Source of the DNA: Lacticaseibacillus zhaodongensis
Lineage (GTDB): Bacteria > Bacillota > Bacilli > Lactobacillales > Lactobacillaceae
NCBI RefSeq assembly: GCF_009687905.1
Contig: NZ_BLBG01000001.1
Coordinates: forward strand, 372,001-436,000
Length of the DNA stretch: 64,000 nt
Direction: 5' to 3'
Shown here: positions 27,737 to 37,102 of the stretch, piece by piece
Numbering within the stretch: position 1 is the first letter of the stretch
Layout: every line of letters starts with the position of its first letter
The notes under the pieces: model-generated
The model's database searches: none
Told to the model about the DNA's origin: nothing
The model's input: only the letters and a program-made list of their open reading frames with translations
Made by a program: the position numbers and the translations under genes

Positions 27737-28498
27737 ATGTTGAAATTTACAAATAGCGGTTTGAGCCGCTACAAGGTAAGTCAATCCCGCGTCCAAGCTG
27801 CAGACCAGACAGCACACATCCGTATTCTGAGCTTCGCAGTTCCAGTTATTCTAGGTTTTGTTGGCCTGGAAATGGAATTGCTGCGCGTTAGTTACGTGCT
27901 TGCCGCTCTACTCGGAGTTGTGCTGATCGTGGGTTATGCCCTGATTGCGCGTGAGCTCAAGAGTCTACGGGCCTTGATTGCCAACGGGCAGCAGTCGGTA
28001 ACGGTTGTTCGTGCAGGAATGCTCAAAATTCTGCGCGTCAGCGACTTGGTTGTTGGTGATTCGATTGTTGTTAAGGCGGGAGCAGTTCTGCCCGTCGATG
28101 TTGATTTTGTAAACCCCGTGACCGTAGTGGCTTGGGGCAAAGAAAACAGTGCTTGCAGTGCCAATGCAGGCATGCGGGTTCTTAGTGATGAAATCGCGAC
28201 CGTGCGTGCCATTGCTTGTGACCGGCAGATCGTTAAGGATGTTTGCGTCCAAGGCAATGTGTTCAGTCTTAAAGAACTGCTCACAATGGTGTTAGTTGCT
28301 GCATTAGCGCACGCCAAGGCGGGGCTCGTAACCCTCACGGTTGCATTGCAGCGCTTAGAAAACGGCGTTGTTCGGAGTACGGCTCGGCAGGCTAGTGACA
28401 TTTTGGCTCGTTGCACCGCTCGTCAGATCAACGATGGCTGGCTGCGAATACGTAGCCGCGAGATTGCCTTTAGGTATAATCAAGGACCTGTCTCGTGA
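27737..28498 (+). CDS. Condensed P-type ATPase-like membrane protein under M-box control
   Basis: This 253-aa protein has two N-terminal membrane segments (residues ~28-49 and 52-70). An actuator-like stretch follows: VTVVRAG at 88-94, SDLVVGDSIVVKAG around G107-D108, and LPVD at 118-121. These match the region before TGE in P-type ATPases. The TGE loop itself is absent. Residues 183-218 (ALAHAKAGLVTLTVALQRL then VVRSTARQ) resemble M4 and its exit, including the normal V.LTLALG.QR and IVR.LPA pattern, but PEGL reads AKAGL. The protein ends before any DKTGT motif and no remnant follows. It cannot be an active pump. The intact frame, promoter, riboswitch and ribosome site argue for a kept function, perhaps sensing or partner binding; a decaying relic is the alternative. 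Confidence 0.75.
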   Translation: MLKFTNSGLSRYKVSQSRVQAADQTAHIRILSFAVPVILGFVGLEMELLRVSYVLAALLGVVLIVGYALIARELKSLRALIANGQQSVTVVRAGMLKILRVSDLVVGDSIVVKAGAVLPVDVDFVNPVTVVAWGKENSACSANAGMRVLSDEIATVRAIACDRQIVKDVCVQGNVFSLKELLTMVLVAALAHAKAGLVTLTVALQRLENGVVRSTARQASDILARCTARQINDGWLRIRSREIAFRYNQGPVS

Positions 28499-28590
28499 AT
28501 TTAGTTAGCGAATTAGGCAAAAGTGGCAGTGAAAATGCTGGAGTCAACGGACGCCGGCTCTTTTGCTGCTAGTTACAGAAAGGTTTATGA

Positions 28591-28869
28591 ATGAAGCCCA
28601 ATTATGAATATCCAATCGAACTTGAATGGACTGAAGCCGAGAAAATCGCGGTAGTTACTTTCTATCAGCAGGTTGAGGAAGCTTATGAACACGGAGTCGA
28701 TAAGGACAATTTACTTGCCGCCTATGCCGCTTTCAAGGAAGTGGTCCCGGATAAGGGCAGCGAGCGGCAGTATGATCGCGCATTTGCGGAAGGGTCTGGT
28801 TATTCGACCTACCAGGCCGTTAAGGCGGCCAGGTCGAGCTCAGGGCGGCGCGTGAAGCTTAGACCGTGA
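28591..28869 (+). CDS. UPF0223 family protein
   Basis: This 92-aa protein matches UPF0223 (YktA type): NYEYPIELEWTEAEKIAVVT, EAYEHGVDKDNLLAAYAAFK and VVPDKGSERQYDRAFAE are typical. The family has a small helical fold and no known function. AAAGG lies 7 nt before the ATG. It is 92 nt after the M-box-controlled gene and may be read from the same transcript or from its own promoter. Confidence 0.88.
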   Translation: MKPNYEYPIELEWTEAEKIAVVTFYQQVEEAYEHGVDKDNLLAAYAAFKEVVPDKGSERQYDRAFAEGSGYSTYQAVKAARSSSGRRVKLRP

Positions 28870-29029
28870 CCCGTGTCTGAAAATTTCCAAAGAATTATGA
28901 GTATTGTTTTCAGTAAGTGGACCTTTAGCCGCTTGCTGTGCTATACTTCTTGTTTGTATGTGGCAGTCTATCTTTGAGGCTGCGCAAATCACGATTTAAG
29001 AATATGTAAAGCTGAGAGGAAGACTACAC

Positions 29030-30877
29030 TTGAAAAGACGCGACGACATTCGGAATATTGCTATCATTGCCCACGTTGACCATGGTAAGACTACATTGGT
29101 TAACGAAATGCTTAAGCAATCCGACACGCTGGATGCACACACACAGATTGGTGACCGGGCCATGGACACCAACCCAATCGAAAAGGAACGCGGTATCACC
29201 ATTCTGAGTAAGAACACCGCTGTTAAGTACGGAGACACCACCATCAACATCCTGGACACACCAGGGCACGCTGACTTCGGTGGTGAAGTTGAGCGGATTA
29301 TGAAGATGGTTGACGGGGTTCTGCTTGTCGTCGACGCATTTGAAGGCACAATGCCTCAGACTCGCTTTGTTCTTAAGAAGGCTCTTGAGCAGCACTTGAC
29401 CCCAATCGTTGTTATCAACAAGATTGACCGTCCTGGTGCTCGTCCTGAAGAAGTTGTTGATGAAGTGCTTGAACTCTTCATCGAACTTGGCGCGGACGAT
29501 GACCAGCTTGAGTTCCCAATTGTATATGCTTCAGCTATCAACGGGACCAGCAGTCTTGACGAAGACGTTGCCACTCAGAAGCACACCATGAAGCCTCTGT
29601 TCGACACCATCATCAAGACAATCCCAGCACCAGTTGACAACTCTGACGAACCTTTGCAGTTCCAAGTTGCCATGCTTGATTACAACGATTACCTCGGCCG
29701 GATCGGTATTGGCCGGGTTTTCCGGGGCAAGATCAAGGTCGGGGACCAGGTTTCCGTTCTGAAGATTGGTGGGGAAGCCAAGAACTTCCGTGTTACCAAG
29801 CTCTTTGGTTTCCTTGGTTTGAAGCGGATTGAAATCAATGAAGCTCGCGCCGGAGATTTGATTGCTGTTTCCGGGATGGAAGACATCTACGTTGGGGAAA
29901 CCGTTACCCCTACCGACCATCAGGAAGCATTACCAATTCTGCGGATCGATCCACCTACCTTGAAGATGCTGTTCGTCCAGAACGACAGTCCTTTTGCTGG
30001 TCGGGAAGGCAAGAACGTTACCGCCCGTAAGCTTGAGGCTCGTCTGAAGCAGCAGCTCGAAACTGATGTTTCTCTGCGCGTTGAAGACACCGACAAGGCT
30101 GGTCAGTGGATTGTTTCAGGCCGTGGTGAACTGCACTTGTCCATCTTGGTTGAAGAATTGCGTCGTGAAGACTACGAACTGCAGCTTGGCAGTCCTCAGG
30201 TTATTTACCGTGAAATTGATGGCAAGCTCTGCGAACCATTTGAAACCGTGCAGATCGATACGCCTGAACAGTACACTGGTAGCATTATCGATGCTATGTC
30301 ACAGCGTAAGGCCGAAATGCAGAACATGGAGAACGAAGGGAACGGCCAAACTCGTTTGACCTTCCTCGCTCCTTCGCGTGGTTTGATCGGTTACTCTACT
30401 GAGTTCCTTTCAAGCACTGGTGGTTACGGGATCATGAACCACACCTTTGAAAAGTACGCTCCAGTTATCAAGAACTGGCAGCCAGGCCGGACAAACGGTG
30501 CGCTGATTTCCATCAACGCCGGCACCGCAACAACTTACTCCCTGCAGAACGTTGAAGATCGGGGTACGCTCTTCATCGACGCTGGGACCGAAGTCTACGA
30601 AGGGATGATCGTTGGTCAGAACTCACGGGACACTGATATTGCTATCAACGTTACCAAGGGTAAGAACCTGACTAACACTCGTGCTGCTGGTAAGGACCAC
30701 GCTGCCGCAATCAAGACTCCTAAGCAGATGACTCTTGAGAGCGCCATTGAATTCTTGAACGAAGACGAGTACTGTGAAGTAACTCCTAAGCACATTCGTC
30801 TGCGGAAGAAGATTCTGAACACCGGCGAACGGCAGAAGGCTGACAAGCGTCGTAAGGCAACTACAAACAAGGGTTAA
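29030..30877 (+). CDS. typA: Ribosome-associated GTPase TypA/BipA
   Basis: TypA (615 aa) is a translational GTPase that acts on ribosomes under stress and in 50S assembly. The G1 motif is in HVDHGKTT near the N-terminus, followed by the G2 region [20 protein letters not shown] and NKIDRPGAR. EF-G-like domains III and V and the BipA-specific C-terminal domain follow; length is normal. The start is TTG 29030, with AGAGGAAG upstream. It is followed by a strong terminator and then ftsW. Confidence 0.96.
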   Translation: MKRRDDIRNIAIIAHVDHGKTTLVNEMLKQSDTLDAHTQIGDRAMDTNPIEKERGITILSKNTAVKYGDTTINILDTPGHADFGGEVERIMKMVDGVLLVVDAFEGTMPQTRFVLKKALEQHLTPIVVINKIDRPGARPEEVVDEVLELFIELGADDDQLEFPIVYASAINGTSSLDEDVATQKHTMKPLFDTIIKTIPAPVDNSDEPLQFQVAMLDYNDYLGRIGIGRVFRGKIKVGDQVSVLKIGGEAKNFRVTKLFGFLGLKRIEINEARAGDLIAVSGMEDIYVGETVTPTDHQEALPILRIDPPTLKMLFVQNDSPFAGREGKNVTARKLEARLKQQLETDVSLRVEDTDKAGQWIVSGRGELHLSILVEELRREDYELQLGSPQVIYREIDGKLCEPFETVQIDTPEQYTGSIIDAMSQRKAEMQNMENEGNGQTRLTFLAPSRGLIGYSTEFLSSTGGYGIMNHTFEKYAPVIKNWQPGRTNGALISINAGTATTYSLQNVEDRGTLFIDAGTEVYEGMIVGQNSRDTDIAINVTKGKNLTNTRAAGKDHAAAIKTPKQMTLESAIEFLNEDEYCEVTPKHIRLRKKILNTGERQKADKRRKATTNKG

Positions 30878-30879
30878 GC

Positions 30880-30913
30880 AAAAAGGACAGGTCAATTGAC
30901 CTGTCCTTTTTTT
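30880..30913 (+). terminator. Terminator after typA
   Basis: AAAAGGACAGGTCAA pairs with TTGACCTGTCCTTTT with a minimal loop and ends in seven Ts. Confidence 0.95.
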
Positions 30914-31008
30914 GTGGTTAGTGGCCGTGTTGGCGCCGGCTAATGCCGAACAATTAGTAACAATTCTGCGCATTCTCAGCTCCAGTTTTCAGGCTGCCGG
31001 GTAAGCTA

Positions 31009-31017
31009 TGTTATAAT
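31009..31017 (+). promoter_or_regulatory. Extended -10 promoter of ftsW
   Basis: TGTTATAAT fits the extended -10 pattern TGnTATAAT, with -10 at 31012-31017. No good -35 is seen. Transcription would start near 31024, which makes an ATG at 31032 too close to the 5' end to have a ribosome site. Confidence 0.65.
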
Positions 31018-31052
31018 AGTCCGTAATTATCATGTCGAAAGGGACGATTTGC

Positions 31053-32240
31053 TTGAGCTGGAAATTGCGCCACATTGATTATTTCGTCCTCGTTCCCTAC
31101 GCCATCTTGTGTGTGTTCAGTGTCATTATGGTGTATTCAGCGAGTGGCGAATACATACAGCTAACCACTGGTCAAGCGCCAACCACTTACCTGATCCGGC
31201 AGTCGATTTTTGTTGTGTTGGGTTTCCTCCTAGTTGCTTTTACCTTCTTCTTCAAAATGAAGCATTGGCGCAACCCACGGCTACTGTTTGTCATGCTAAT
31301 CGTCACGATTGGCCTCCTCATGTACCTGATTGTGAAGGGCCACATTGATCCCAGTAGTGCAATCAACGGTGCCAGTGCGTGGATCCCGGTTGGGCCGTTT
31401 AACATCCAGCCGTCTGAAATTGCTAAAATCGTTGTGATTATGTACCTCGCACACATCTTGGCCGCCCGGGAAAAAGTGATCGGTACCTACAACTTTGTGG
31501 GCACGGTTCGTAATCTGCGGCAACCGCTATCTGTGGTCCTGTTTATCATCGTCTTGGTACTGCTCCAGCCGGATACCGGGGGCATGGCGATTTTGCTCTT
31601 GATCATGGCGGTCATGTTTATTGCGAGTGGCTTTCCGCTCCGAACATCGTTGATTACGATTGCCCTTGGCGGCGGTTTTATTGGTGGGGCATACTACCTA
31701 TTGGTGACGCGTTTCTCAGGCTTTATCGCTAAATGGTATCAAGGGCGGCGCCTGTTAGCGGTTTTGCACCCATTCAAGCTTGAAGCAGCAGAGGGCAAAC
31801 AACTTGTTAACTCGCTGTATGCCATCAGTCATGGCGGTTTGTTCGGTGTTGGGCTCGGTAACGGAACCATCAAATTGGGGTATTTGCCGGAACCATATAC
31901 CGACTTCATTCTGTCTGTCATCACTGAAGAGTTGGGGATTATCGGGGCGATTACCGTGGTGGGAATGCTATTTTTCCTGATCTGGCGAATTATCCTGATC
32001 GGGATTCGTGCCCGCAGCGCGTACCACACTCTATTGATGTACGGCATTGCAATGATGTTGTTTGCCCAGACGTTGTTTAATGTCGGTGCGGTGGTGGGTG
32101 TGTTACCCATCACCGGGGTGACCTTACCATTTATTAGTTATGGTGGTAGTAGTTTACTGGTCCTGTCCGTATCAATCGGACTAGTGCTGAACGTGTCCGC
32201 ACGTGAAAAGCACCAGCGTGAAATTGAAGGGAGCAAATAA
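31053..32240 (+). CDS. ftsW: SEDS-family peptidoglycan polymerase FtsW
   Basis: FtsW (395 aa) polymerises lipid II into glycan strands at the septum together with a class B penicillin-binding protein. About ten membrane segments are visible, with the SEDS signatures INGASAWIPVGPFNIQPSE, LLQPDTGGM and GVTLPFISYGGSSLL. The start is taken as TTG 31053: AAAGGGA lies 8 nt upstream and the product begins SWKLRHIDYFVLVPYAIL, like relatives. The in-frame ATG at 31032 has no ribosome site. The ftsW-pyc neighbourhood is the same as in Bacillus, which supports FtsW over RodA. Confidence 0.9.
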   Translation: MSWKLRHIDYFVLVPYAILCVFSVIMVYSASGEYIQLTTGQAPTTYLIRQSIFVVLGFLLVAFTFFFKMKHWRNPRLLFVMLIVTIGLLMYLIVKGHIDPSSAINGASAWIPVGPFNIQPSEIAKIVVIMYLAHILAAREKVIGTYNFVGTVRNLRQPLSVVLFIIVLVLLQPDTGGMAILLLIMAVMFIASGFPLRTSLITIALGGGFIGGAYYLLVTRFSGFIAKWYQGRRLLAVLHPFKLEAAEGKQLVNSLYAISHGGLFGVGLGNGTIKLGYLPEPYTDFILSVITEELGIIGAITVVGMLFFLIWRIILIGIRARSAYHTLLMYGIAMMLFAQTLFNVGAVVGVLPITGVTLPFISYGGSSLLVLSVSIGLVLNVSAREKHQREIEGSK

Positions 32241-32242
32241 AG

Positions 32243-35200
32243 ATGCACAAAGTACTTGTTGCCAATCGTGGTGAAATCGCGATTCGCATTTTCCGTGCTT
32301 GTGAAGAATTAGGTCTAAAGACAGTTGGCATTTATTCCAAGGAGGACGAACTGTCTATTCACCGCTTCAAGGCGCAGGAGAGTTACCAGGTCGGTGCCGG
32401 GAAAGGTCCGATCGAAGCTTATCTGGATATTGATGACATCATTCGGATCGCCAAAATGAGCGGCGCTGATGCCATTCACCCTGGTTACGGCCTTTTAAGT
32501 GAAAACGCTGATTTTGCCGCGAAGGTGCGGGCTGCTGGCCTGACGTTTGTCGGCCCGAGCACCGAACTGCTGCGGACCTTTGGTGATAAGGTTGCCGCGA
32601 AGGTGGCTGCGCAAAAGAACGGCCTCCAAACCGTTCCGGGTACGCCCGAGCCAACCAGAGATTTTGCGGAGATTCAGGCTTTTGCTGACAAGTATGGCTT
32701 TCCACTGATGCTCAAATCTGCTAGTGGCGGTGGTGGCCGCGGAATGCGGATCGTGCACACGCAAGCTGAACTGGACCGTGAATATCCATTAGCGCGTAAC
32801 GAAGCCATGAGCAGTTTCGGCGACGACCACATGTACATCGAACGCTACATTGAACACGCTAAGCACGTCGAAGTCCAGGTCATGGGGGACAGTCACGGTC
32901 ACCTCGTGCACATGTTTGAGCGGGATTGTTCCGTCCAGCGCCGGAACCAGAAGATGATTGAAATCGCACCAGCGGTGGGCCTGGATCTTAAGCTGCGGGA
33001 ACAAATCTGTGCCGCCGCCGCGAAGTTTATGGCCGCAATGCACTACGAAAACGCCGGGACCGTTGAGTTCTTGGTTGAAAAGGGTCAGTTCTACTTCATG
33101 GAAGTTAACCCGCGGGTCCAAGTTGAACACACGGTTACCGAGGCCATCACCGGCTTGGACATCGTGCAGGCGCAGTTGCAGGTTGCAGCTGGTGCTGACT
33201 TGTTTACCGACCTTAAATGGCCACAGCAGGAACAAATGACCTTCCGGGGCGCTGCAATTCAGTGCCGGATCACCACTGAAGACCCTAGTAACAACTTCAT
33301 GCCCGACACCGGAACCATTCGGACTTACCGCTCACCAGGTGGTTTGGGGGTCCGGCTCGATGTCGGTAATGCATATGCCGGAGCCGTGGTCACACCGTTC
33401 TTCGATTCATTGCTTGTTAAAGTGGGAACTTATGCGCAGACTTTTGCCTCCGCGTGCGCCAAGATGGAACGTGTTTTGCACGAATTTAAGATTATTGGTG
33501 TCAAAACTAACTTACCGTTCCTTGAAACTGTTATTGATCACCCTGTGTTTAAGAGCGGCCAGGCGGAAACACGGTTCATCGACAACACCCCGGAATTATT
33601 TGCATTCAAGAAGCCAGTCAGCTTGTCGAACAACCTCTTGACCTATATCAGTGACGTTACCATTAACGGTTTCCAGGGCAAAGATCCACACAAACCACAA
33701 GTTTACCCCGAGCTTGATTACCAGCCAGGCAAAATTCACGCGACGACCGCCACGCCCAACTTGGTCGCCATGCTCAAGGATGGCGGCAGTAAGGCGGTGA
33801 CTGATTGGGTCCGCCAGCAGGATAAGTTGCTGCTAACGGACACCACGTTCCGGGATGCCCACCAGAGCTTGTTCGCAACGCGGATGCGGAGTGAAGACAT
33901 GCTTCGGGTCGCGCAGGATTATGGTAACGGCTTACCGCAACTGTTCTCTGCTGAAATGTGGGGTGGGGCGACCTTCGATGTTGCTTACCGCTTCCTGAAC
34001 GAAGACCCGTGGAAACGTCTAGCCAAGTTGCGCAAAGCGATGCCGAACACCTTGTTCCAGATGCTCTTCCGTGGTAGTAACGCGGTTGGCTACAAGAATT
34101 ATCCGGACAACGTCATCAAGGAGTTCATCCGCGAAGCTGCCAAGACTGGGATCGATGTTTTCCGGATTTTTGACAGTCTGAACTGGCTGCCGCAGCTCTT
34201 GCCAAGTATTGATGCGGTCAAGGAAACGGGCAAAATCGCTGAAGCCACCATTTGCTACACCGGTGACATCCTGAGTGATGCACACCCAAAGTACAGCCTT
34301 CAGTACTACGTCAACCTTGCCAAGCAACTTGAAGACGCCGGTGCGGACATGATTGCCGTTAAGGATATGGCGGCGCTGCTGACGCCGGGTGCGGCGCGCG
34401 TACTGATCAGTGCCCTGAAGGATGCCGTCACGGTACCAGTGCACCTGCACACGCATGATACGACAGGAACTGGGGTTGCCACATACATGGCCGCTGCTGA
34501 TGCCGGCGTTGATATCGTTGATGTCGCGCAGTCATCATTCGCGTCAACAACTAGCCAGCCAAGCATGGAGAGTCTTTACCATGCAATGAGCGGCAATAAG
34601 CGCCAGCCAAGTCTGGACATTGCGGCTGCCGAAAAGGTCAACGACTACTTCCAAGAGATCCGGCCGTACTACGAAGGATTTGCAAATCATGTTTCCGGGC
34701 CCCTGACCCAGATCTATGATGTTGAAATGCCGGGCGGCCAGTACAGCAACCTGCAGCAGCAGGCCCAGAGCATGGGCGTCAAGGACTTCAATTTGGTTTT
34801 GGCAAAATACAGCGAAGTCAACGACCTGTTTGGCGATATCATCAAGGTAACGCCGAGTTCCAAGGTTGTCGGTGACATGGCCCTGTTTATGGTTCAGAAT
34901 GATTTGAGTGCTGCTGACGTTTTGGCGCGGGGGGCGGAACTTGATTTTCCCGAGTCCGTTCGGAATTTCTTCCGCGGCGAACTGGGCCAGCCACCGTTTG
35001 GGTTCCCGAAGCAGTTGCAGGCCCTCGTCCTCAAGGGCGAACAGCCGCTCACGGAACGGCCGGGTAAGGAATTGGCCCCAGTTGATTTTGCGGCGGTCAA
35101 GAAGCAGCTTGAAGCCGATGGAGTTGTTGACCCTACTAAGCGGGACGTGCTGGCCGCGGTGCTTTATCCAGATGTCTTCAAAAAGTACGCGCAGAATCAA

Positions 35201-35668
35201 GCTAAATACGGACCGGTTACTCACCTCGACACGCCAACTTACTTCCAAGGAATGCGGATCGGCGAGCAGATCAACGTGACTGTTTCTTCCGGGCGCACTT
35301 ATGTCATTCGGCTTGACACAATCAGTCCGGCTGATGCAACCGGCCTGCGCAACGTTTACTTCACCGTCAACGGGCAGAAACGAGAAATCGAGATTCAGGA
35401 TACCACCAGTAAGCATTCAAGTGGTGCCCACCAGTTGGCCGAACCTGGCAACAGCAGCCAAGTTGGTGCCCCAATGGCCGGCCGGGTCGTAACGGTTGCC
35501 GTTAAGCCAGGCCAACACGTTGAGAAGGGTGATGCGCTCTTCGTCTCGGAAGCCATGAAGATGGAAACGACCGTCCACGCGCAAACCAGCGGTACCGTTA
35601 AGCGAGTTTACGTTGAAGCCGGGGCGCTAGTTGTGGCGAATGAACTGTTAGCAAGTATTGAAAAATAG
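32243..35668 (+). CDS. pyc: Pyruvate carboxylase
   Basis: Pyc (1141 aa) makes oxaloacetate from pyruvate, bicarbonate and ATP, feeding aspartate synthesis. It has an N-terminal biotin carboxylase domain (residues ~1-450, with SGGGGRGMRIV and MEVNPRVQVEHTVTE), a carboxyltransferase domain (about 530-800, with LLTDTTFRDAHQSL and DMAALLTPGAA), and a C-terminal biotinyl domain with the acceptor lysine K1106 in SEAMKMET. Full family length. It begins 2 nt after the ftsW stop, and ylbG follows after 10 nt. Confidence 0.97.
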   Translation: MHKVLVANRGEIAIRIFRACEELGLKTVGIYSKEDELSIHRFKAQESYQVGAGKGPIEAYLDIDDIIRIAKMSGADAIHPGYGLLSENADFAAKVRAAGLTFVGPSTELLRTFGDKVAAKVAAQKNGLQTVPGTPEPTRDFAEIQAFADKYGFPLMLKSASGGGGRGMRIVHTQAELDREYPLARNEAMSSFGDDHMYIERYIEHAKHVEVQVMGDSHGHLVHMFERDCSVQRRNQKMIEIAPAVGLDLKLREQICAAAAKFMAAMHYENAGTVEFLVEKGQFYFMEVNPRVQVEHTVTEAITGLDIVQAQLQVAAGADLFTDLKWPQQEQMTFRGAAIQCRITTEDPSNNFMPDTGTIRTYRSPGGLGVRLDVGNAYAGAVVTPFFDSLLVKVGTYAQTFASACAKMERVLHEFKIIGVKTNLPFLETVIDHPVFKSGQAETRFIDNTPELFAFKKPVSLSNNLLTYISDVTINGFQGKDPHKPQVYPELDYQPGKIHATTATPNLVAMLKDGGSKAVTDWVRQQDKLLLTDTTFRDAHQSLFATRMRSEDMLRVAQDYGNGLPQLFSAEMWGGATFDVAYRFLNEDPWKRLAKLRKAMPNTLFQMLFRGSNAVGYKNYPDNVIKEFIREAAKTGIDVFRIFDSLNWLPQLLPSIDAVKETGKIAEATICYTGDILSDAHPKYSLQYYVNLAKQLEDAGADMIAVKDMAALLTPGAARVLISALKDAVTVPVHLHTHDTTGTGVATYMAAADAGVDIVDVAQSSFASTTSQPSMESLYHAMSGNKRQPSLDIAAAEKVNDYFQEIRPYYEGFANHVSGPLTQIYDVEMPGGQYSNLQQQAQSMGVKDFNLVLAKYSEVNDLFGDIIKVTPSSKVVGDMALFMVQNDLSAADVLARGAELDFPESVRNFFRGELGQPPFGFPKQLQALVLKGEQPLTERPGKELAPVDFAAVKKQLEADGVVDPTKRDVLAAVLYPDVFKKYAQNQAKYGPVTHLDTPTYFQGMRIGEQINVTVSSGRTYVIRLDTISPADATGLRNVYFTVNGQKREIEIQDTTSKHSSGAHQLAEPGNSSQVGAPMAGRVVTVAVKPGQHVEKGDALFVSEAMKMETTVHAQTSGTVKRVYVEAGALVVANELLASIEK

Positions 35669-35678
35669 GTGATAAATA

Positions 35679-35948
35679 GTGGGAGAACAACAGACCCTGA
35701 CGAAACGGCGGGGGCTATACGTGTGGGTGTACTCCCTGCGGCAACTAAAGCAGTTGCGACATTATGGGAGTATCATTTATGCTTCAAAGCACATGAAGTA
35801 CGTGCTTTTGTATGTCGATGAGGATGATGTTACGGCCACCATGGCGAAGCTGAAAAAGTTACGCTTTGTGAAGGATGTGCAGCCGTCAGCGCGTCCTGAT
35901 TTGGCAACGAGCTATTCGCAGAAGTCTGCGGCGGATGAAGAATTATAA
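35679..35948 (+). CDS. ylbG: YlbG family protein (UPF0298/DUF2129)
   Basis: This 89-aa protein matches YlbG: KRRGLYVWVYSLRQLKQLRH, then YGSIIYASKHMKYVLLYV and KLKKLRFVKDVQPSARPDL. YlbF-YlbG-like proteins interact with the RNA-decay machinery in Bacillus, though the YlbG role itself is poorly known. The GTG at 35679 starts translation. As in Bacillus it lies directly before rsmD-coaD. Confidence 0.9.
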   Translation: MGEQQTLTKRRGLYVWVYSLRQLKQLRHYGSIIYASKHMKYVLLYVDEDDVTATMAKLKKLRFVKDVQPSARPDLATSYSQKSAADEEL

Positions 35949-35975
35949 TTCGTCGGGCGGATCTGCGGAATAACT

Positions 35976-36022
35976 AAACGCGCTGGGCCGGGTCCACTAG
36001 GGATCACGGCCCAACTGCGTTT
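35976..36022 (+). other. Hairpin between ylbG and rsmD
   Basis: AAACGC and GGGCCG (35976-35990) pair with CGGCCC and GCGTTT (36007-36022) across a small internal loop. It ends in TTTT just before the rsmD ribosome site, so it may be a weak terminator or an mRNA processing barrier. Confidence 0.6.
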
Positions 36023-36041
36023 TCAGGAGGAAATTAAGAAC

Positions 36042-36596
36042 ATGCGGGTAATTAGTGGTGATTTTCGCGGGCGCCGGCTCGCCATGGTCCCGGGGGCAAC
36101 GACCCGGCCAACAGCGGATAAGGTTAAAGAGTCAATGTTTAACATGATCGGCCCGTATTTTGATGGCGGGAATGCGCTTGATTTGTACGCCGGGACAGGT
36201 GGCCTTGGGATCGAGGCTGTTTCGCGGGGAATGGACCACGCGACACTGGTTGATTCGGCGTATGCTGCGGTTAAGACGATCAAGGAAAATGTCGCCCTGA
36301 CCAAGGCTGAGGACCGGTTCACCGTGCTGAAGGAACCAGTTGCGCGGGCAATTAGCAATTTTGGCGCGCAGGGGACTCAATTTGATTTGATTATGATGGA
36401 TCCGCCATATGCGCAGCAGAAGGTGCTTGCCCAGCTGGAAGAATTTGCCAGTCAGGGCATTATCAAACCAGGCGGGCGCCTACTGATTGAAACGGGCATC
36501 GAGCTGGAATATCCAGAAACGATTCCCGGTTACGCAATCCTGCGGCGGCAGACGTATGCAGTTGCGCAGGTGGTAATTTTACGGCGGGAGGCATAA
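36042..36596 (+). CDS. rsmD: 16S rRNA (guanine966-N2)-methyltransferase RsmD
   Basis: RsmD (184 aa) methylates G966 of 16S rRNA using SAM. The SAM-binding motif is LDLYAGTGGLGIEAVSRG, and the catalytic NPPY-type motif reads MMDPPYAQ. The N-terminal MRVISGDFRGRRL is characteristic. AGGAGG precedes ATG 36042. It is paired with coaD (2-nt gap), the standard order. Confidence 0.96.
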   Translation: MRVISGDFRGRRLAMVPGATTRPTADKVKESMFNMIGPYFDGGNALDLYAGTGGLGIEAVSRGMDHATLVDSAYAAVKTIKENVALTKAEDRFTVLKEPVARAISNFGAQGTQFDLIMMDPPYAQQKVLAQLEEFASQGIIKPGGRLLIETGIELEYPETIPGYAILRRQTYAVAQVVILRREA

Positions 36597-36598
36597 TT

Positions 36599-37102
36599 AT
36601 GCGCAAGGTAGCCATCTTTCCGGGTAGTTTTGACCCCTTTACTAATGGCCATTTGGAAACTGTTAGGCGGGCAGCAGGGCTCTTTGATGACCTCATCGTT
36701 GCCGTTATGACCAACACTAACAAGCGGGCCCTCTTCACGCCTGCCGAGCGCGTGGCCCTAATTGAGGATTGTCTTGTGGGCTTGCCTAACGTGCACGTGC
36801 AGGCACACGCCGCGGCGTTAACCGTTGATCTGGCCCGCGAGCTGGGGGCGCAGTATATCGTGCGGGGGTTGCGAAATGCGAGTGATTATACATTTGAAAC
36901 GGAGATCGCCCACGCTAATGCAAAAATGGCACCAGAGATAACGACGATTCTTCTGCCGGCGCGGGGCAGTGAGGTTGGAATATCGTCCAGCGTGGTGAAG
37001 GAAATCGCTTCGTTTGGCGGTGACCTCAGTGACTTTGTTCCCGCCGGAGTAGCGCGGGCTCTGGAAGCAAAATTTGGAGGTGCGCATGAAACGAGTCTTT
37101 AG
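36599..37102 (+). CDS. coaD: Phosphopantetheine adenylyltransferase
   Basis: CoaD (167 aa) transfers AMP to 4'-phosphopantetheine in coenzyme A synthesis. The nucleotidyltransferase motif FPGSFDPFTNGHLET is at the N-terminus, with the YIVRGLRNASDY and EVGISSSVVKEIASFGG motifs later. Its end overlaps the following protease gene by 17 nt. Confidence 0.97.
   Translation: MRKVAIFPGSFDPFTNGHLETVRRAAGLFDDLIVAVMTNTNKRALFTPAERVALIEDCLVGLPNVHVQAHAAALTVDLARELGAQYIVRGLRNASDYTFETEIAHANAKMAPEITTILLPARGSEVGISSSVVKEIASFGGDLSDFVPAGVARALEAKFGGAHETSL

Noticed and set aside
28516-28566. GGCAAAAG/CTTTTGC inverted repeat after the P-type ATPase-like gene as a terminator
   Set aside because: Only 7 bp with a long loop and no T-run after the 3' arm; too weak to call.
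34544-35416. 290-codon minus-strand frame
   Set aside because: It is antisense to the pyruvate carboxylase gene and shows no recognisable motifs.
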